Positions 12,001-24,472 of a stretch of DNA of 64,000 bases are shown one piece after another. The notes beneath the pieces are model-generated. The model was given only the letters and a program-made list of their open reading frames with translations. It was not told the origin of the DNA and searched no databases. The stretch comes from Lasioglossum baleicum. Lineage: Eukaryota; Arthropoda; Insecta; Hymenoptera; Halictidae. Numbering within the stretch: the stretch's first letter is position 1; every line of letters starts with the position of its first letter. The position numbers were made by a program, and so were the translations under genes. The stretch covers positions 62,001-126,000 of the forward strand of contig NW_027469083.1 in assembly GCF_051020765.1 (NCBI RefSeq), in the 5' to 3' direction.

Positions 12001-15000
12001 ATTTTACTCTATATTAAAAATTTTATCTTTATCTTTTATTCCCCTTTATTTTGCCCCCCTTCTTATGTTTGTTGTGTTTTGTCCATTGTATTTATTGACT
12101 TGTATTTTATCTATTTTATCTATACACCTTTTCAATTATTGATTTTATTTTTTATTTTATCATATTTTTAAGTTTTATGCGGGTTGACCAGGGGGTGGGA
12201 CGGAGGGAGGGGACAGACGCGAGCCGGAACTCGCCTCTGTCCCCTCCTTGTCGCGTGCGGAAAAAAATACAATGCAGCGTGTACGAGTATTTGCACGTGT
12301 ATAAAAATCGGATGGCGCGGTAACAAAAATTCTAAATTATACAGCACAGGTTGCAGCAATGCATGCGCATAAGTTAAATTACCTGCATACCTCCGTTTCC
12401 TCAAACTGTGGGTTCATAACTGGCATTGGGAGGATCGCAGTGCCACCACTGCGAGGAGGCCCAGGACTCTGCGCGGCATACGCTGGAAGAATGTCCAGCG
12501 TGGTCGGCACCGCGCAGAGACCTAAGGGGTGTTATTGGGATGGACCTCCCGTTGCCGGTCGTGGTCGACCACATGATCGGCAGCGAGAGGTCAAGAGCAG
12601 CGATTGCCTCCTTCTGTGAGATTGTGATAACGCAGAAGGAGGCAGCGGAGAGGGAGAGGGAAGCCGACCCGCTCTCCGCCAGAAGGCTAGCATCGGCGGG
12701 GCAACCCCGACGAGGCCGACGGCCCCCGTAAGGGGCCGCAGGCGTAATGGCGGCGGTGGTACTACTTAGTACTTCCACCGCCGCCAAGGGGGGCTGGCCG
12801 TTAAGGCGCCCCCGAGGTGGACAGGTCGCGGGGGGCGAGGTGGACAGGTCGCGGGGGGCGAGGTGGAGCAATAATCCCCTTCCCCCCCTCTCTACAAAGA
12901 TGCGACCTGCCGGTCGACCCTCCCCCTTTTATTGTATAATATTTCATTTTACTCTATATTATAAATTTTATCTTTATCTTTTATTCCCCTTTATTTTGCC
13001 ACCCTTCTTATTTTTGTTGTGTTTTGTCCATTGTATTTATTTACTTATTATTATTTATTTATTTATTGACTTTTATTTTATCTATTTTATCTATACACCT
13101 TTTCAATTATTGATTTTATTTTTTATTTTATCATATTTTTAAGTTTTATGCGGGTTGACCAGGGGGTGGGACGGAGGGAGGGGACAGACGCGAGCCGGAA
13201 CTCGCCTCTGTCCCCTCCTTGTCGCGTGCGGAAAAAAATACAATGCAGCGTGTACGAGTATTTGCACGTGTATAAAAATCGGATGGCGCGGTAACAAAAA
13301 TTCTAAATTATACAGCACAGGTTGCAGCAATGCATGCGCATAAGTTAAATTACCTGCATACCTCCGTTTCCTCAAACTGTGTGTTCATAACTGGCATTGG
13401 GAGGATCGCAGTGCCACCACTGCGAGGAGGCCCAGGACTCTGCGCGGCATACGCTGGAAGAATGTCCAGCCTGGTCCGCACCGCGTAGAGACCTAAGGGG
13501 AGTTATTGGGATGGACCTGCCGTTGCCGGTCGTGGTCGACCACATGATCGGCAGCGAGAGGTCAAGAGCAGCGATTGCCTCCTTCTGCTAGATTGTGATA
13601 ACTCAGAAGGAGGCAGGGGAGAGGGAGAGGGAAGCCGACCCGCTCTCCGCCAGAAGGCTAGCATCGGCGGGGCAACCCCGACGAGGCCGACGGCCCCCGT
13701 AAGGGGCCGCAGGCGTAATTGCGGCGGTGGTACTACTTAGTACTTCCACCGCCGCCAAGGGGGGCTGGCCGTTAAGGCGCCCCCGAGGTGGACAGGTCGC
13801 GGGGGGCGAGGTGGCGCAATAATCCCCTCCCCCCCCTCTCTACAAAGATGCGACCTGCCGGTCCACCCCCCTCCTTTCATTTTATAATATTTCATTTTAC
13901 TCTATATTATAAATTTTATCTTTATCTTTTATTCCCCTTTATTTTGCCACCCTTCTTATGTTTGTTGTGTTTTGTCCATTGTATTTATTTACTTATTATT
14001 ATTTATTTATTTATTGACTTTTATTTTATCTATTTTATCTATACACCTTTTCATTTACTGATTTTATCTTTTATTTTATCATATTTTTAAGTTTTATGCG
14101 GGTTGACCAGGGTGGTGGGACGGGGGGAGGGGACAGACGCGAGCCGGAACTCGCCTCTGTCCCCTCCTTGTCGCGTGCGGAAAAAAGTACAATGCTGCGT
14201 GTACGAGTATTTGCACATGTATAAAAATCGGATGGCGCGGTAACAAAAATTCTAAATTATACAGCACAGGTTGCAGCAATGCATGCGCATAAGTTAAATT
14301 ACCTGCATACCTCCGTTTCCTCAAACTGTGTGTTCATAACTGGCATTGGGAGGATCGCAGTGCCACCACTGCGAGGAGGCCCAGGACTCTGCGCGGCATA
14401 CGCTGGAAGAATGTCCAGCCTGGTCGGCACTGCGTAGAGACCTAAGGGGAGTTATTGGGATGGACCTCCCGTTGCCGGTCGTGGTCGACCACATGATCGG
14501 CAGCGAGAGGTCAAGAGCAGCGATTGCCTCCTTCTGTGAGATTGTGATAACGCAGAAGGAGGCAGCGGAGAGGGAGAGGGAAGCCGACCCGCTCTCCGCC
14601 AGAAGGCTAGCATCGGCGGGGCAACCCCGACGAGGCCGACGGCCCCCGTAAGGGGCCGCAGGCGTAATGGCGGCGGTGGTACTACTTAGTACTTCCACCG
14701 CCGCCAAGGGGGGCTGGCCGTTAAGGCGCCCCCGAGGTGGACAGGTCGCGGGGGGCGAGGTGGAGCAATAATCCCCTTCCCCCCCTCTCTACAAAGATGC
14801 GACCTGCCAGTCGACCCCCTCCTTTTATTGTATAATATTTCATTTTACTCTATATTATAAATTTTATCTTTATCTTTTATTCCCCTTTATTTTGCCACCC
14901 TTCTTATTTTTGTTGTGTTTTGTCCATTGTATTTATTTACTTATTATTATTTATTTATTTAATGACTTTTATTTTATCTATTTTATCTATACACCTTTTC

Positions 15001-18000
15001 ATTTACTGATTTTATCTTGTATTTTATCATATTTTTAAGTTTTATGCGGGTTGACCAGGGGGTGGGACGGGGGGAGGGGACAGACGCGAGCCGGAACTCG
15101 CCTCTGTCCCTTCCTTGTCGCGTGCGGAAAAAAATACAATGCAGCGTGTACGAGTATATGCACATGTATAAAAATCGGATGGCGCGGTAACAAAAATTCT
15201 AAATTATTCAGCACAAGTTGCAGCAATGCATGCGCATAAGTTAAATTACCTGCATACCTCCGTTTCCTCAAACTGTGTGTTCATAACTGGCATTGGGAGG
15301 ATCGCAGTGCCACCACTGCGAGGAGGCACAGGACTCTGCGCGGCATACGCTGGAAGAATGTCCAGCGTGGTCGGCACCGCGCAGAGACCTAAGGGGTGTT
15401 ATTGGGATGGACCTCCCGTTGCCGGTCGTGGTCGACCACATGATCGGCAGCGAGAGGTCAAGAGCAGCGATTGCCTCCTTCTGTGAGATTGTGATAACGC
15501 AGAAGGAGGCAGCGGAGAGGGAGAGGGAAGCCGACCCGCTCTCCGCCAGAAGGCTAGCATCGGCGGGGCAACCCCGACGAGGCCGACGGCCCCCGTAAGG
15601 GGCCGCAGGCGTAATGGCGGCGGTGGTACTACTTAGTACTTCCTCCGCCGCCAAGGGGGGTTGGCCGTTAAGGCGCCCCCGAGGTGGACAGGTCGCGGGG
15701 GGCGAGGTGGAGCAATAATCCCCTTACCCCCCTCTCTACAAAGATGCGACCTGCCGGTCGACCCCCCTCCTTTTATTGTATAATATTTCATTTTACTCTA
15801 TATTATAAATTTTATCTTTATCTTTTATTCCCCTTTATTTTGCCCCCCTTCTTATGTTTGTTGTGTTTTGTCCATTGTATTTATTTACTTATTATTATTT
15901 ATTTATTTAATGACTTTTATTTTATCTATACACCTTTTCATTTACTGATTTTATCTTTTATTTTATCATATTTTTAAGTTTTCTGCGGGTTGACAGGGGG
16001 GCGGGACGGGGGGAGGGGACAGACGCGAGCCGGAACTCGCCTCTGTCCCTTCCTTGTCGCGTGCGGAAAAAAATACAATGCAGCGTGTACGAGTATTTGC
16101 ACATGTATGAAAATCGGATGGCGCAGTAACAAAAATTCTAAATTATACAGCACAAATTGCAGCAATGCATGCGCATAAGTTAAATTACCTGCATACCTCC
16201 GTTTCCTCAAACTGTGTGTTCATAACTGGCATTGGGAGGATCGCAGTGCCACCACTGCGAGGAGGCCCAGGACTCTGCGCGGCATACGCTGGAAGAATGT
16301 CCAGCGTGGTCGGCACCGCTTAGAGACCTAAGGGGCGTTATTGGGATGGACCTCCCGTTGCCGGTCGTGGTCGACCACATGATCGGCAGCGAGAGGTCAA
16401 GAGCAGCGATTGCCTCCTTCTGTGAGATTGTGATAACGCAGAAGGAGGCAGCGGAGAGGGAGAGGGAAGCTGACCCGCTCTCCGCCAGAAGGCTAGCATC
16501 GGCGGGGCAACCCCGACGAGGTCGACGGCCCCCGTAAGGGGCCGCAGGCGTAATGGCGGCGGTGGTACTACTTAGTACTTCCACCGCCGCCAAGGGGGGC
16601 TGGCCGTTAAGGCGCCCCCGAGGTGGACAGGTCGCGGGGGGCGAGGTGGAGCAATAATCCCCTTCCCCCCCTCTCTACAAAGATGCGACCTGCCGGTCGA
16701 CCCCCCTCCTTTTATTGTATAATATTTCATTTTACTCTATATTAAAAATTTTATCTTTATCTTTTATTCCCCTTTATTTTGCCCCCCTTCTTATGTTTGT
16801 TGTGTTTTGTCCATTGTATTTATTGACTTGTATTTTATCTATTTTATCTATACACCTTTTCAATTATTGATTTTATTTTTTATTTTATCATATTTTTAAG
16901 TTTTATGCGGGTTGACCAGGGGGTGGGACGGAGGGAGGGGACAGACGCGAGCCGGAACTCGCCTCTGTCCCCTCCTTGTCGCGTGCGGAAAAAAATACAA
17001 TGCAGCGTGTACGAGTATTTGCACGTGTATAAAAATCGGATGGCGCGGTAACAAAAATTCTAAATTATACAGCACAGGTTGCAGCAATGCATGCGCATAA
17101 GTTAAATTACCTGCATACCTCCGTTTCCTCAAACTGTGGGTTCATAACTGGCATTGGGAGGATCGCAGTGCCACCACTGCGAGGAGGCCCAGGACTCTGC
17201 GCGGCATACGCTGGAAGAATGTCCAGCGTGGTCGGCACCGCGCAGAGACCTAAGGGGTGTTATTGGGATGGACCTCCCGTTGCCGGTCGTGGTCGACCAC
17301 ATGATCGGCAGCGAGAGGTCAAGAGCAGCGATTGCCTCCTTCTGTGAGATTGTGATAACGCAGAAGGAGGCAGCGGAGAGGGAGAGGGAAGCCGACCCGC
17401 TCTCCGCCAGAAGGCTAGCATCGGCGGGGCAACCCCGACGAGGCCGACGGCCCCCGTAAGGGGCCGCAGGCGTAATGGCGGCGGTGGTACTACTTAGTAC
17501 TTCCACCGCCGCCAAGGGGGGCTGGCCGTTAAGGCGCCCCCGAGGTGGACAGGTCGCGGGGGGCGAGGTGGACAGGTCGCGGGGGGCGAGGTGGAGCAAT
17601 AATCCCCTTCCCCCCCTCTCTACAAAGATGCGACCTGCCGGTCGACCCTCCCCCTTTTATTGTATAATATTTCATTTTACTCTATATTATAAATTTTATC
17701 TTTATCTTTTATTCCCCTTTATTTTGCCACCCTTCTTATTTTTGTTGTGTTTTGTCCATTGTATTTATTTACTTATTATTATTTATTTATTTATTGACTT
17801 TTATTTTATCTATTTTATCTATACACCTTTTCAATTATTGATTTTATTTTTTATTTTATCATATTTTTAAGTTTTATGCGGGTTGACCAGGGGGTGGGAC
17901 GGAGGGAGGGGACAGACGCGAGCCGGAACTCGCCTCTGTCCCCTCCTTGTCGCGTGCGGAAAAAAATACAATGCAGCGTGTACGAGTATTTGCACGTGTA

Positions 18001-18459
18001 TAAAAATCGGATGGCGCGGTAACAAAAATTCTAAATTATACAGCACAGGTTGCAGCAATGCATGCGCATAAGTTAAATTACCTGCATACCTCCGTTTCCT
18101 CAAACTGTGTGTTCATAACTGGCATTGGGAGGATCGCAGTGCCACCACTGCGAGGAGGCCCAGGACTCTGCGCGGCATACGCTGGAAGAATGTCCAGCCT
18201 GGTCCGCACCGCGTAGAGACCTAAGGGGAGTTATTGGGATGGACCTGCCGTTGCCGGTCGTGGTCGACCACATGATCGGCAGCGAGAGGTCAAGAGCAGC
18301 GATTGCCTCCTTCTGCTAGATTGTGATAACTCAGAAGGAGGCAGGGGAGAGGGAGAGGGAAGCCGACCCGCTCTCCGCCAGAAGGCTAGCATCGGCGGGG
18401 CAACCCCGACGAGGCCGACGGCCCCCGTAAGGGGCCGCAGGCGTAATTGCGGCGGTGGT
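9003..18459 (+). repeat. Higher-order repeat: two copies of a 5-monomer unit (~4.73 kb)
   Basis: Copies at 9617, 10565, 11504, 12426 and 13397 recur in the same order at 14346, 15293, 16232, 17154 and 18125, all offset by 4,728-4,729 bp. Diagnostic variants travel with them: the ALRRDL copy, the GCACAGG copy, the APLRDL copy, the 922-bp spacing, the 23-bp duplication and the premature stop. A mosaic patch in the T-rich tail after 14346 differs from its partner, suggesting gene conversion. Boundaries are approximate. Confidence 0.88.
12814..12859 (+). repeat. 23-bp tandem duplication within a monomer
   Basis: The segment between two GAGGTGGA direct repeats is present twice, lengthening the monomer to 971 bp. 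The same event is at 17542-17587 (its higher-order partner) and at 19451-19496. Slippage or unequal exchange across the 8-bp repeats explains it. Confidence 0.85.
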
Positions 18460-21065
18460 ACTACTTAGTACTTCCACCGCCGCCAAGGGGGGCGGGCCGT
18501 TAAGGCGCCCCCGAGGTGGACAGGTCGCGGGGGGCGAGGTGGAGCAATAATCCCCTTCCCCCCCTCTCTACAAAGATGCGACCTGCCAGTCGACCCCCTC
18601 CTTTTATTGTATAATATTTCATTTTACTCTATATTATAAATTTTATCTTTATCTTTTATTCCCCTTTATTTTGCCCCCCTTCTTATGTTTGTTGTGTTTT
18701 GTCCATTGTATTTATTTACTTATTATTATTTATTTATTTAATGACTTTTATTTTATCTATACACCTTTTCATTTACTGATTTTATCTTTTATTTTATCAT
18801 ATTTTTAAGTTTTCTGCGGGTTGACAGGGGGGCGGGACGGGGGGAGGGGACAGACGCGAGCCGGAACTCGCCTCTGTCCCCTCCTTGTCGCGTGCGGAAA
18901 AAAATACAATGCAGCGTGTACGAGTATTTGCACATGTATAAAAATCGGATGGCGCAGTAACAAAAATTCTAAATTATACAGCACAAGTTGCAGCAATGCA
19001 TGCGCATAAGTTAAATTACCTGCATACCTCCGTTTCCTCAAACTGTGGGTTCATAACTGGCATTGGGAGGATCGCAGTGCCACCACTGCGAGGAGGCCCA
19101 GGACTCTGCGCGGCATACGCTGGAAGAATGTCCAGCGTGGTCGGCACCGCGCAGAGACCTAAGGGGTGTTATTGGGATGGACCTCCCGTTGCCGGTCGTG
19201 GTCGACCACATGATCGGCAGCGAGAGGTCAAGAGCAGCGATTGCCTCCTTCTGTGAGATTGTGATAACGCAGAAGGAGGCAGCGGAGAGGGAGAGGGAAG
19301 CCGACCCGCTCTCCGCCAGAAGGCTAGCATCGGCGGGGCAACCCCGACGAGGCCGACGGCCCCCGTAAGGGGCCGCAGGCGTAATGGCGGCGGTGGTACT
19401 ACTTAGTACTTCCACCGCCGCCAAGGGGGGCTGGCCGTTAAGGCGCCCCCGAGGTGGACAGGTCGCGGGGGGCGAGGTGGACAGGTCGCGGGGGGCGAGG
19501 TGGAGCAATAATCCCCTTCCCCCCCTCTCTACAAAGATGCGACCTGCCGGTCGACCCCCTCCTTTTATTGTATAATATTTCATTTTACTCTATATTATAA
19601 ATTTTATCTTTATCTTTTATTCCCCTTTATTTTGCCCCCCTTCTTATGTTTGTTGTGTTTTGTCCATTGTATTTATTTACTTATTATTATTTATTTATTT
19701 AATGACTTTTATTTTATCTATACACCTTTTCATTTACTGATTTTATCTTTTATTTTATCATATTTTTAAGTTTTCTGCGGGTTGACAGGGGGGCGGGACG
19801 GGGGGAGGGGACAGACGCGAGCCGGAACTCGCCTCTGTCCCCTCCTTGTCGCGTGCGGAAAAAAATACAATGCAGCGTGTACGAGTATTTGCACATGTAT
19901 AAAAATCGGACGGCGCAGTAACAAAAATTCTAAATTATACAGCACAAGTTGCAGCAATGCATGCGCATAAGTTAAATTACCTGCATACCTCCGTTTCCTC
20001 AAACTGTGTGTTCATAACTGGCATTGGGGGGATCGCAGTGCCACCACTGCGAGGAGGCCCAGGACTCTGCGCGGCATACGCTGGAAGAATGTCCAGCGTG
20101 GTCGGCACCGCGCAGAGACCTAAGGGGCATTATTGGGATGGACCTCCCGTTGCCGGTCGTGGTCGACCACATGATCGGCAGCGAGAGGTCAAGAGCAGCG
20201 ATTGCCTCCTTCTGCTAGATTGTGATAACGCAGAAGGAGGCAGGGGAGAGGGAGAGGGAAGCCGACCCGCTCCCCGCCAGGAGGCTAGCATCGGCGGGGC
20301 AACCCCGACGAGGCCGACGGCCCCCGTAAGGGGCCGCAGGCGTAATGGCGGCGGTGGTACTACTTAGTACTTCCACCGCCGCCAAGGGGGGCGGGCCGTT
20401 AAGGCGCCCCCGAGGTGGACAGGTCGCGGGGGGCGAGGTGGAGCAATAATCCCGTTCCCCCCCTCTCTACAAAGATGCGACCTGCCGGTCGACCCCCTCC
20501 TTTTATTGTATAATATTTCATTTTACTCTATATTATAAATTTTATCTTTATCTTTTATTCCCCTTTATTTTGCCCCCCTTCTTATGTTTGTTGTGTTTTG
20601 TCCATTGTATTTATTTACTTATTGTTATTTATTTATTTAATGACTTTTATTTTATCTATACACCTTTTCATTTACTGATTTTATCTTTTATTTTATCATA
20701 TTTTTAAGTTTTCTGCGGGTTGACAGGGGGGCGGGACGGGGGGAGGGGACAGACGCGAGCCGGAACTCGCCTCTGTCCCCTCCTTGTCGCGTGCGGAAAA
20801 AAATACAATGCAGCGTGTACGAGTATTTGCACATGTATAAAAATCGGATGGCGCAGTAACAAAAATTCTAAATTATACAGCACAAGTTGCAGCAATGCAT
20901 GCGCATAAGTTAAATTACCTGCATACCTCCGTTTCCTCAAACTGTGTGTTCATAACTGGCATTGGGAGGATCGCAGTGCCACCACTGCGAGGAGGCCCAG
21001 GACTCTGCGCGGCATACGCTGGAAGAATGTCCAGCGTGGTCGGCACCGCGCAGAGACCTAAGGGG

Positions 21066-24000
21066 CATTATTGGGATGGACCTCCCGTTGCCGGTCGTGG
21101 TCGACCACATGATCGGCAGCGAGAGGTCAAGAGCAGCGATTGCCTCCTTCTGCTAGATTGTGATAACGCAGAAGGAGGCAGGGGAGAGGGAGAGGGAAGC
21201 CGACCCGCTCCCCGCCAGGAGGCTAGCATCGGCGGGGCAACCCCGACGAGGCCGACGGCCCCCGTAAGGGGCCGCAGACGTAATGGCGGCGGTGGCACTA
21301 CTTAGTACTTCCACCGCCGCCAAGGGGGGCTGGCCGTTAAGGCGCCCCCGAGGTGGACAGGTCGCGGGGGGCGAGGTGGCGCAATAATCCCCTCCCCCCC
21401 CTCTCTACAAAGATGCGACCTGCCGGTCCACCCCCCTCCTTTCATTTTATAATATTTCATTTTACTCTATATTATAAATTTTATCTTTATCTTTTATTCC
21501 CCTTTATTTTGCCACCCTTCTTATGTTTGTTGTGTTTTGTCCATTGTATTTATTTACTTATTATTATTTATTTATTTATTGACTTTTATTTTATCTATTT
21601 TATCTATACACCTTTTCATTTACTGATTTTATCTTTTATTTTATCATATTTTTAAGTTTTATGCGGGTTGACCAGGGTGGTGGGACGGGGGGAGGGGACA
21701 GACGCGAGCCGGAACTCGCCTCTGTCCCCTCCTTGTCGCGTGCGGAAAAAAGTACAATGCTGCGTGTACGAGTATTTGCACATGTATAAAAATCGGATGG
21801 CGCGGTAACAAAAATTCTAAATTATACAGCACAGGTTGCAGCAATGCATGCGCATAAGTTAAATTACCTGCATACCTCCGTTTCCTCAAACTGTGTGTTC
21901 ATAACTGGCATTGGGAGGATCGCAGTGCCACCACTGCGAGGAGGCCCAGGACTCTGCGCGGCATACGCTGGAAGAATGTCCAGCCTGGTCGGCACTGCGT
22001 AGAGACCTAAGGGAAGTTATTGGGATGGACCTCCCGTTGCCGGTCGTGGTCGACCACATGATCGGCAGCGAGAGGTCAAGAGCAGCGATTGCCTCCTTCT
22101 GTGAGATTGTGATAACGCAGAAGGAGGCAGCGGAGAGGGAGAGGGAAGCCGACCCGCTCTCCGCCAGAAGGCTAGCATCGGCGGGGCAACCCCGACGAGG
22201 CCGACGGCCCCCGTAAGGGGCCGCAGGCGTAATGGCGGCGGTGGTACTACTTAGTACTTCCACCGCCGCCAAGGGGGGCTGGCCGTTAAGGCGCCCCCGA
22301 GGTGGACAGGTCGCGGGGGGCGAGGTGGAGCAATAATCCCCTTCCCCCCCTCTCTACAAAGATGCGACCTGCCGGTCGACCCCCCCCCTTTTATTGTATA
22401 ATATTTCATTTTACTCTATATTATAAATTTTATCTTTATCTTTTATTCCCCTTTATTTTGCCACCCTTCTTATTTTTGTTGTGTTTTGTCCATTGTATTT
22501 ATTTACTTATTATTATTTATTTATTTATTGACTTTTATTTTATCTATTTTATCTATACACCTTTTCATTTACTGATTTTATCTTGTATTTTATCATATTT
22601 TTAAGTTTTATGCGTGTTGACCAGGGGGTGGGACGGGGGGAGGGGACAGACGCGAGCCGGAACTCGCCTCTGTCCCTTCCTTGTCGCGTGCGGAAAAAAA
22701 TACAATGCAGCGTGTACGAGTATATGCACATGTATAAAAATCGGATGGCGCGGTAACAAAAATTCTAAATTATACAGCACAAGTTGCAGCAATGCATGCG
22801 CATAAGTTAAATTACCTGCATACCTCCGTTTCCTCAAACTGTGTGTTCATAACTGGCATTGGGAGGATCGCAGTGCCACCACTGCGAGGAGGCCCAGGAC
22901 TCTGCGCGGCATACGCTGGAAGAATGTCCAGCGTGGTCGGCACCGCGCAGAGACCTAAGGGGTGTTATTGGGATGGACCTCCCGTTGCCGGTCGTGGTCG
23001 ACCACATGATCGGCAGCGAGAGGTCAAGAGCAGCGATTGCCTCCTTCTGCTAGATTGTGATAACGCAGAAGGAGGCAGGGGAGAGGGAGAGGGAAGCCGA
23101 CCCGCTCCCCGCCAGGAGGCTAGCATCGGCGGGGCAACCCCGACGAGGCCGACGGCCCCCGTAAGGGGCCGCAGACGTAATGGCGGCGGTGGCACTACTT
23201 AGTACTTCCACCGCCGCCAAGGGGGGCTGGCCGTTAAGGCGCCCCCGAGGTGGACAGGTCGCGGGGGGCGAGGTGGCGCAATAATCCCCTCCCCCCCCTC
23301 TCTACAAAGATGCGACCTGCCGGTCCACCCCCCTCCTTTCATTTTATAATATTTCATTTTACTCTATATTATAAATTTTATCTTTATCTTTTATTCCCCT
23401 TTATTTTGCCACCCTTCTTATGTTTGTTGTGTTTTGTCCATTGTATTTATTTACTTATTATTATTTATTTATTTATTGACTTTTATTTTATCTATTTTAT
23501 CTATACACCTTTTCATTTACTGATTTTATCTTTTATTTTATCATATTTTTAAGTTTTATGCGGGTTGACCAGGGTGGTGGGACGGGGGGAGGGGACAGAC
23601 GCGAGCCGGAACTCGCCTCTGTCCCCTCCTTGTCGCGTGCGGAAAAAAGTACAATGCTGCGTGTACGAGTATTTGCACATGTATAAAAATCGGATGGCGC
23701 GGTAACAAAAATTCTAAATTATACAGCACAGGTTGCAGCAATGCATGCGCATAAGTTAAATTACCTGCATACCTCCGTTTCCTCAAACTGTGTGTTCATA
23801 ACTGGCATTGGGAGGATCGCAGTGCCACCACTGCGAGGAGGCCCAGGACTCTGCGCGGCATACGCTGGAAGAATGTCCAGCCTGGTCGGCACTGCGTAGA
23901 GACCTAAGGGAAGTTATTGGGATGGACCTCCCGTTGCCGGTCGTGGTCGACCACATGATCGGCAGCGAGAGGTCAAGAGCAGCGATTGCCTCCTTCTGTG

Positions 24001-24472
24001 AGATTGTGATAACGCAGAAGGAGGCAGCGGAGAGGGAGAGGGAAGCCGACCCGCTCTCCGCCAGAAGGCTAGCATCGGCGGGGCAACCCCGACGAGGCCG
24101 ACGGCCCCCGTAAGGGGCCGCAGGCGTAATGGCGGCGGTGGTACTACTTAGTACTTCCACCGCCGCCAAGGGGGGCTGGCCGTTAAGGCGCCCCCGAGGT
24201 GGACAGGTCGCGGGGGGCGAGGTGGAGCAATAATCCCCTTCCCCCCCTCTCTACAAAGATGCGACCTGCCGGTCGACCCCCCCCCTTTTATTGTATAATA
24301 TTTCATTTTACTCTATATTATAAATTTTATCTTTATCTTTTATTCCCCTTTATTTTGCCACCCTTCTTATTTTTGTTGTGTTTTGTCCATTGTATTTATT
24401 TACTTATTATTATTTATTTATTTATTGACTTTTATTTTATCTATTTTATCTATACACCTTTTCATTTACTGA
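21066..24472 (+). repeat. Higher-order repeat: dimer unit of 1,897 bp, second copy partial
   Basis: The segment starting in the stop-bearing copy at 20962 and running through the ALRRDL copy at 21911 recurs 1,897 bp later (22859 and 23808). Shared changes include GGCACTACTT, GGTGGCGCAATAA, AAAAAAGTACAATGCTGCG and GGGAAGTTATT. Limits were judged by eye. Confidence 0.8.

Noticed and set aside
9003..18459. Exact 5-mer duplication as an assembly error
   Set aside because: Not fully excluded, but a mosaic patch and 1-bp differences between the two copies argue for real sequence.
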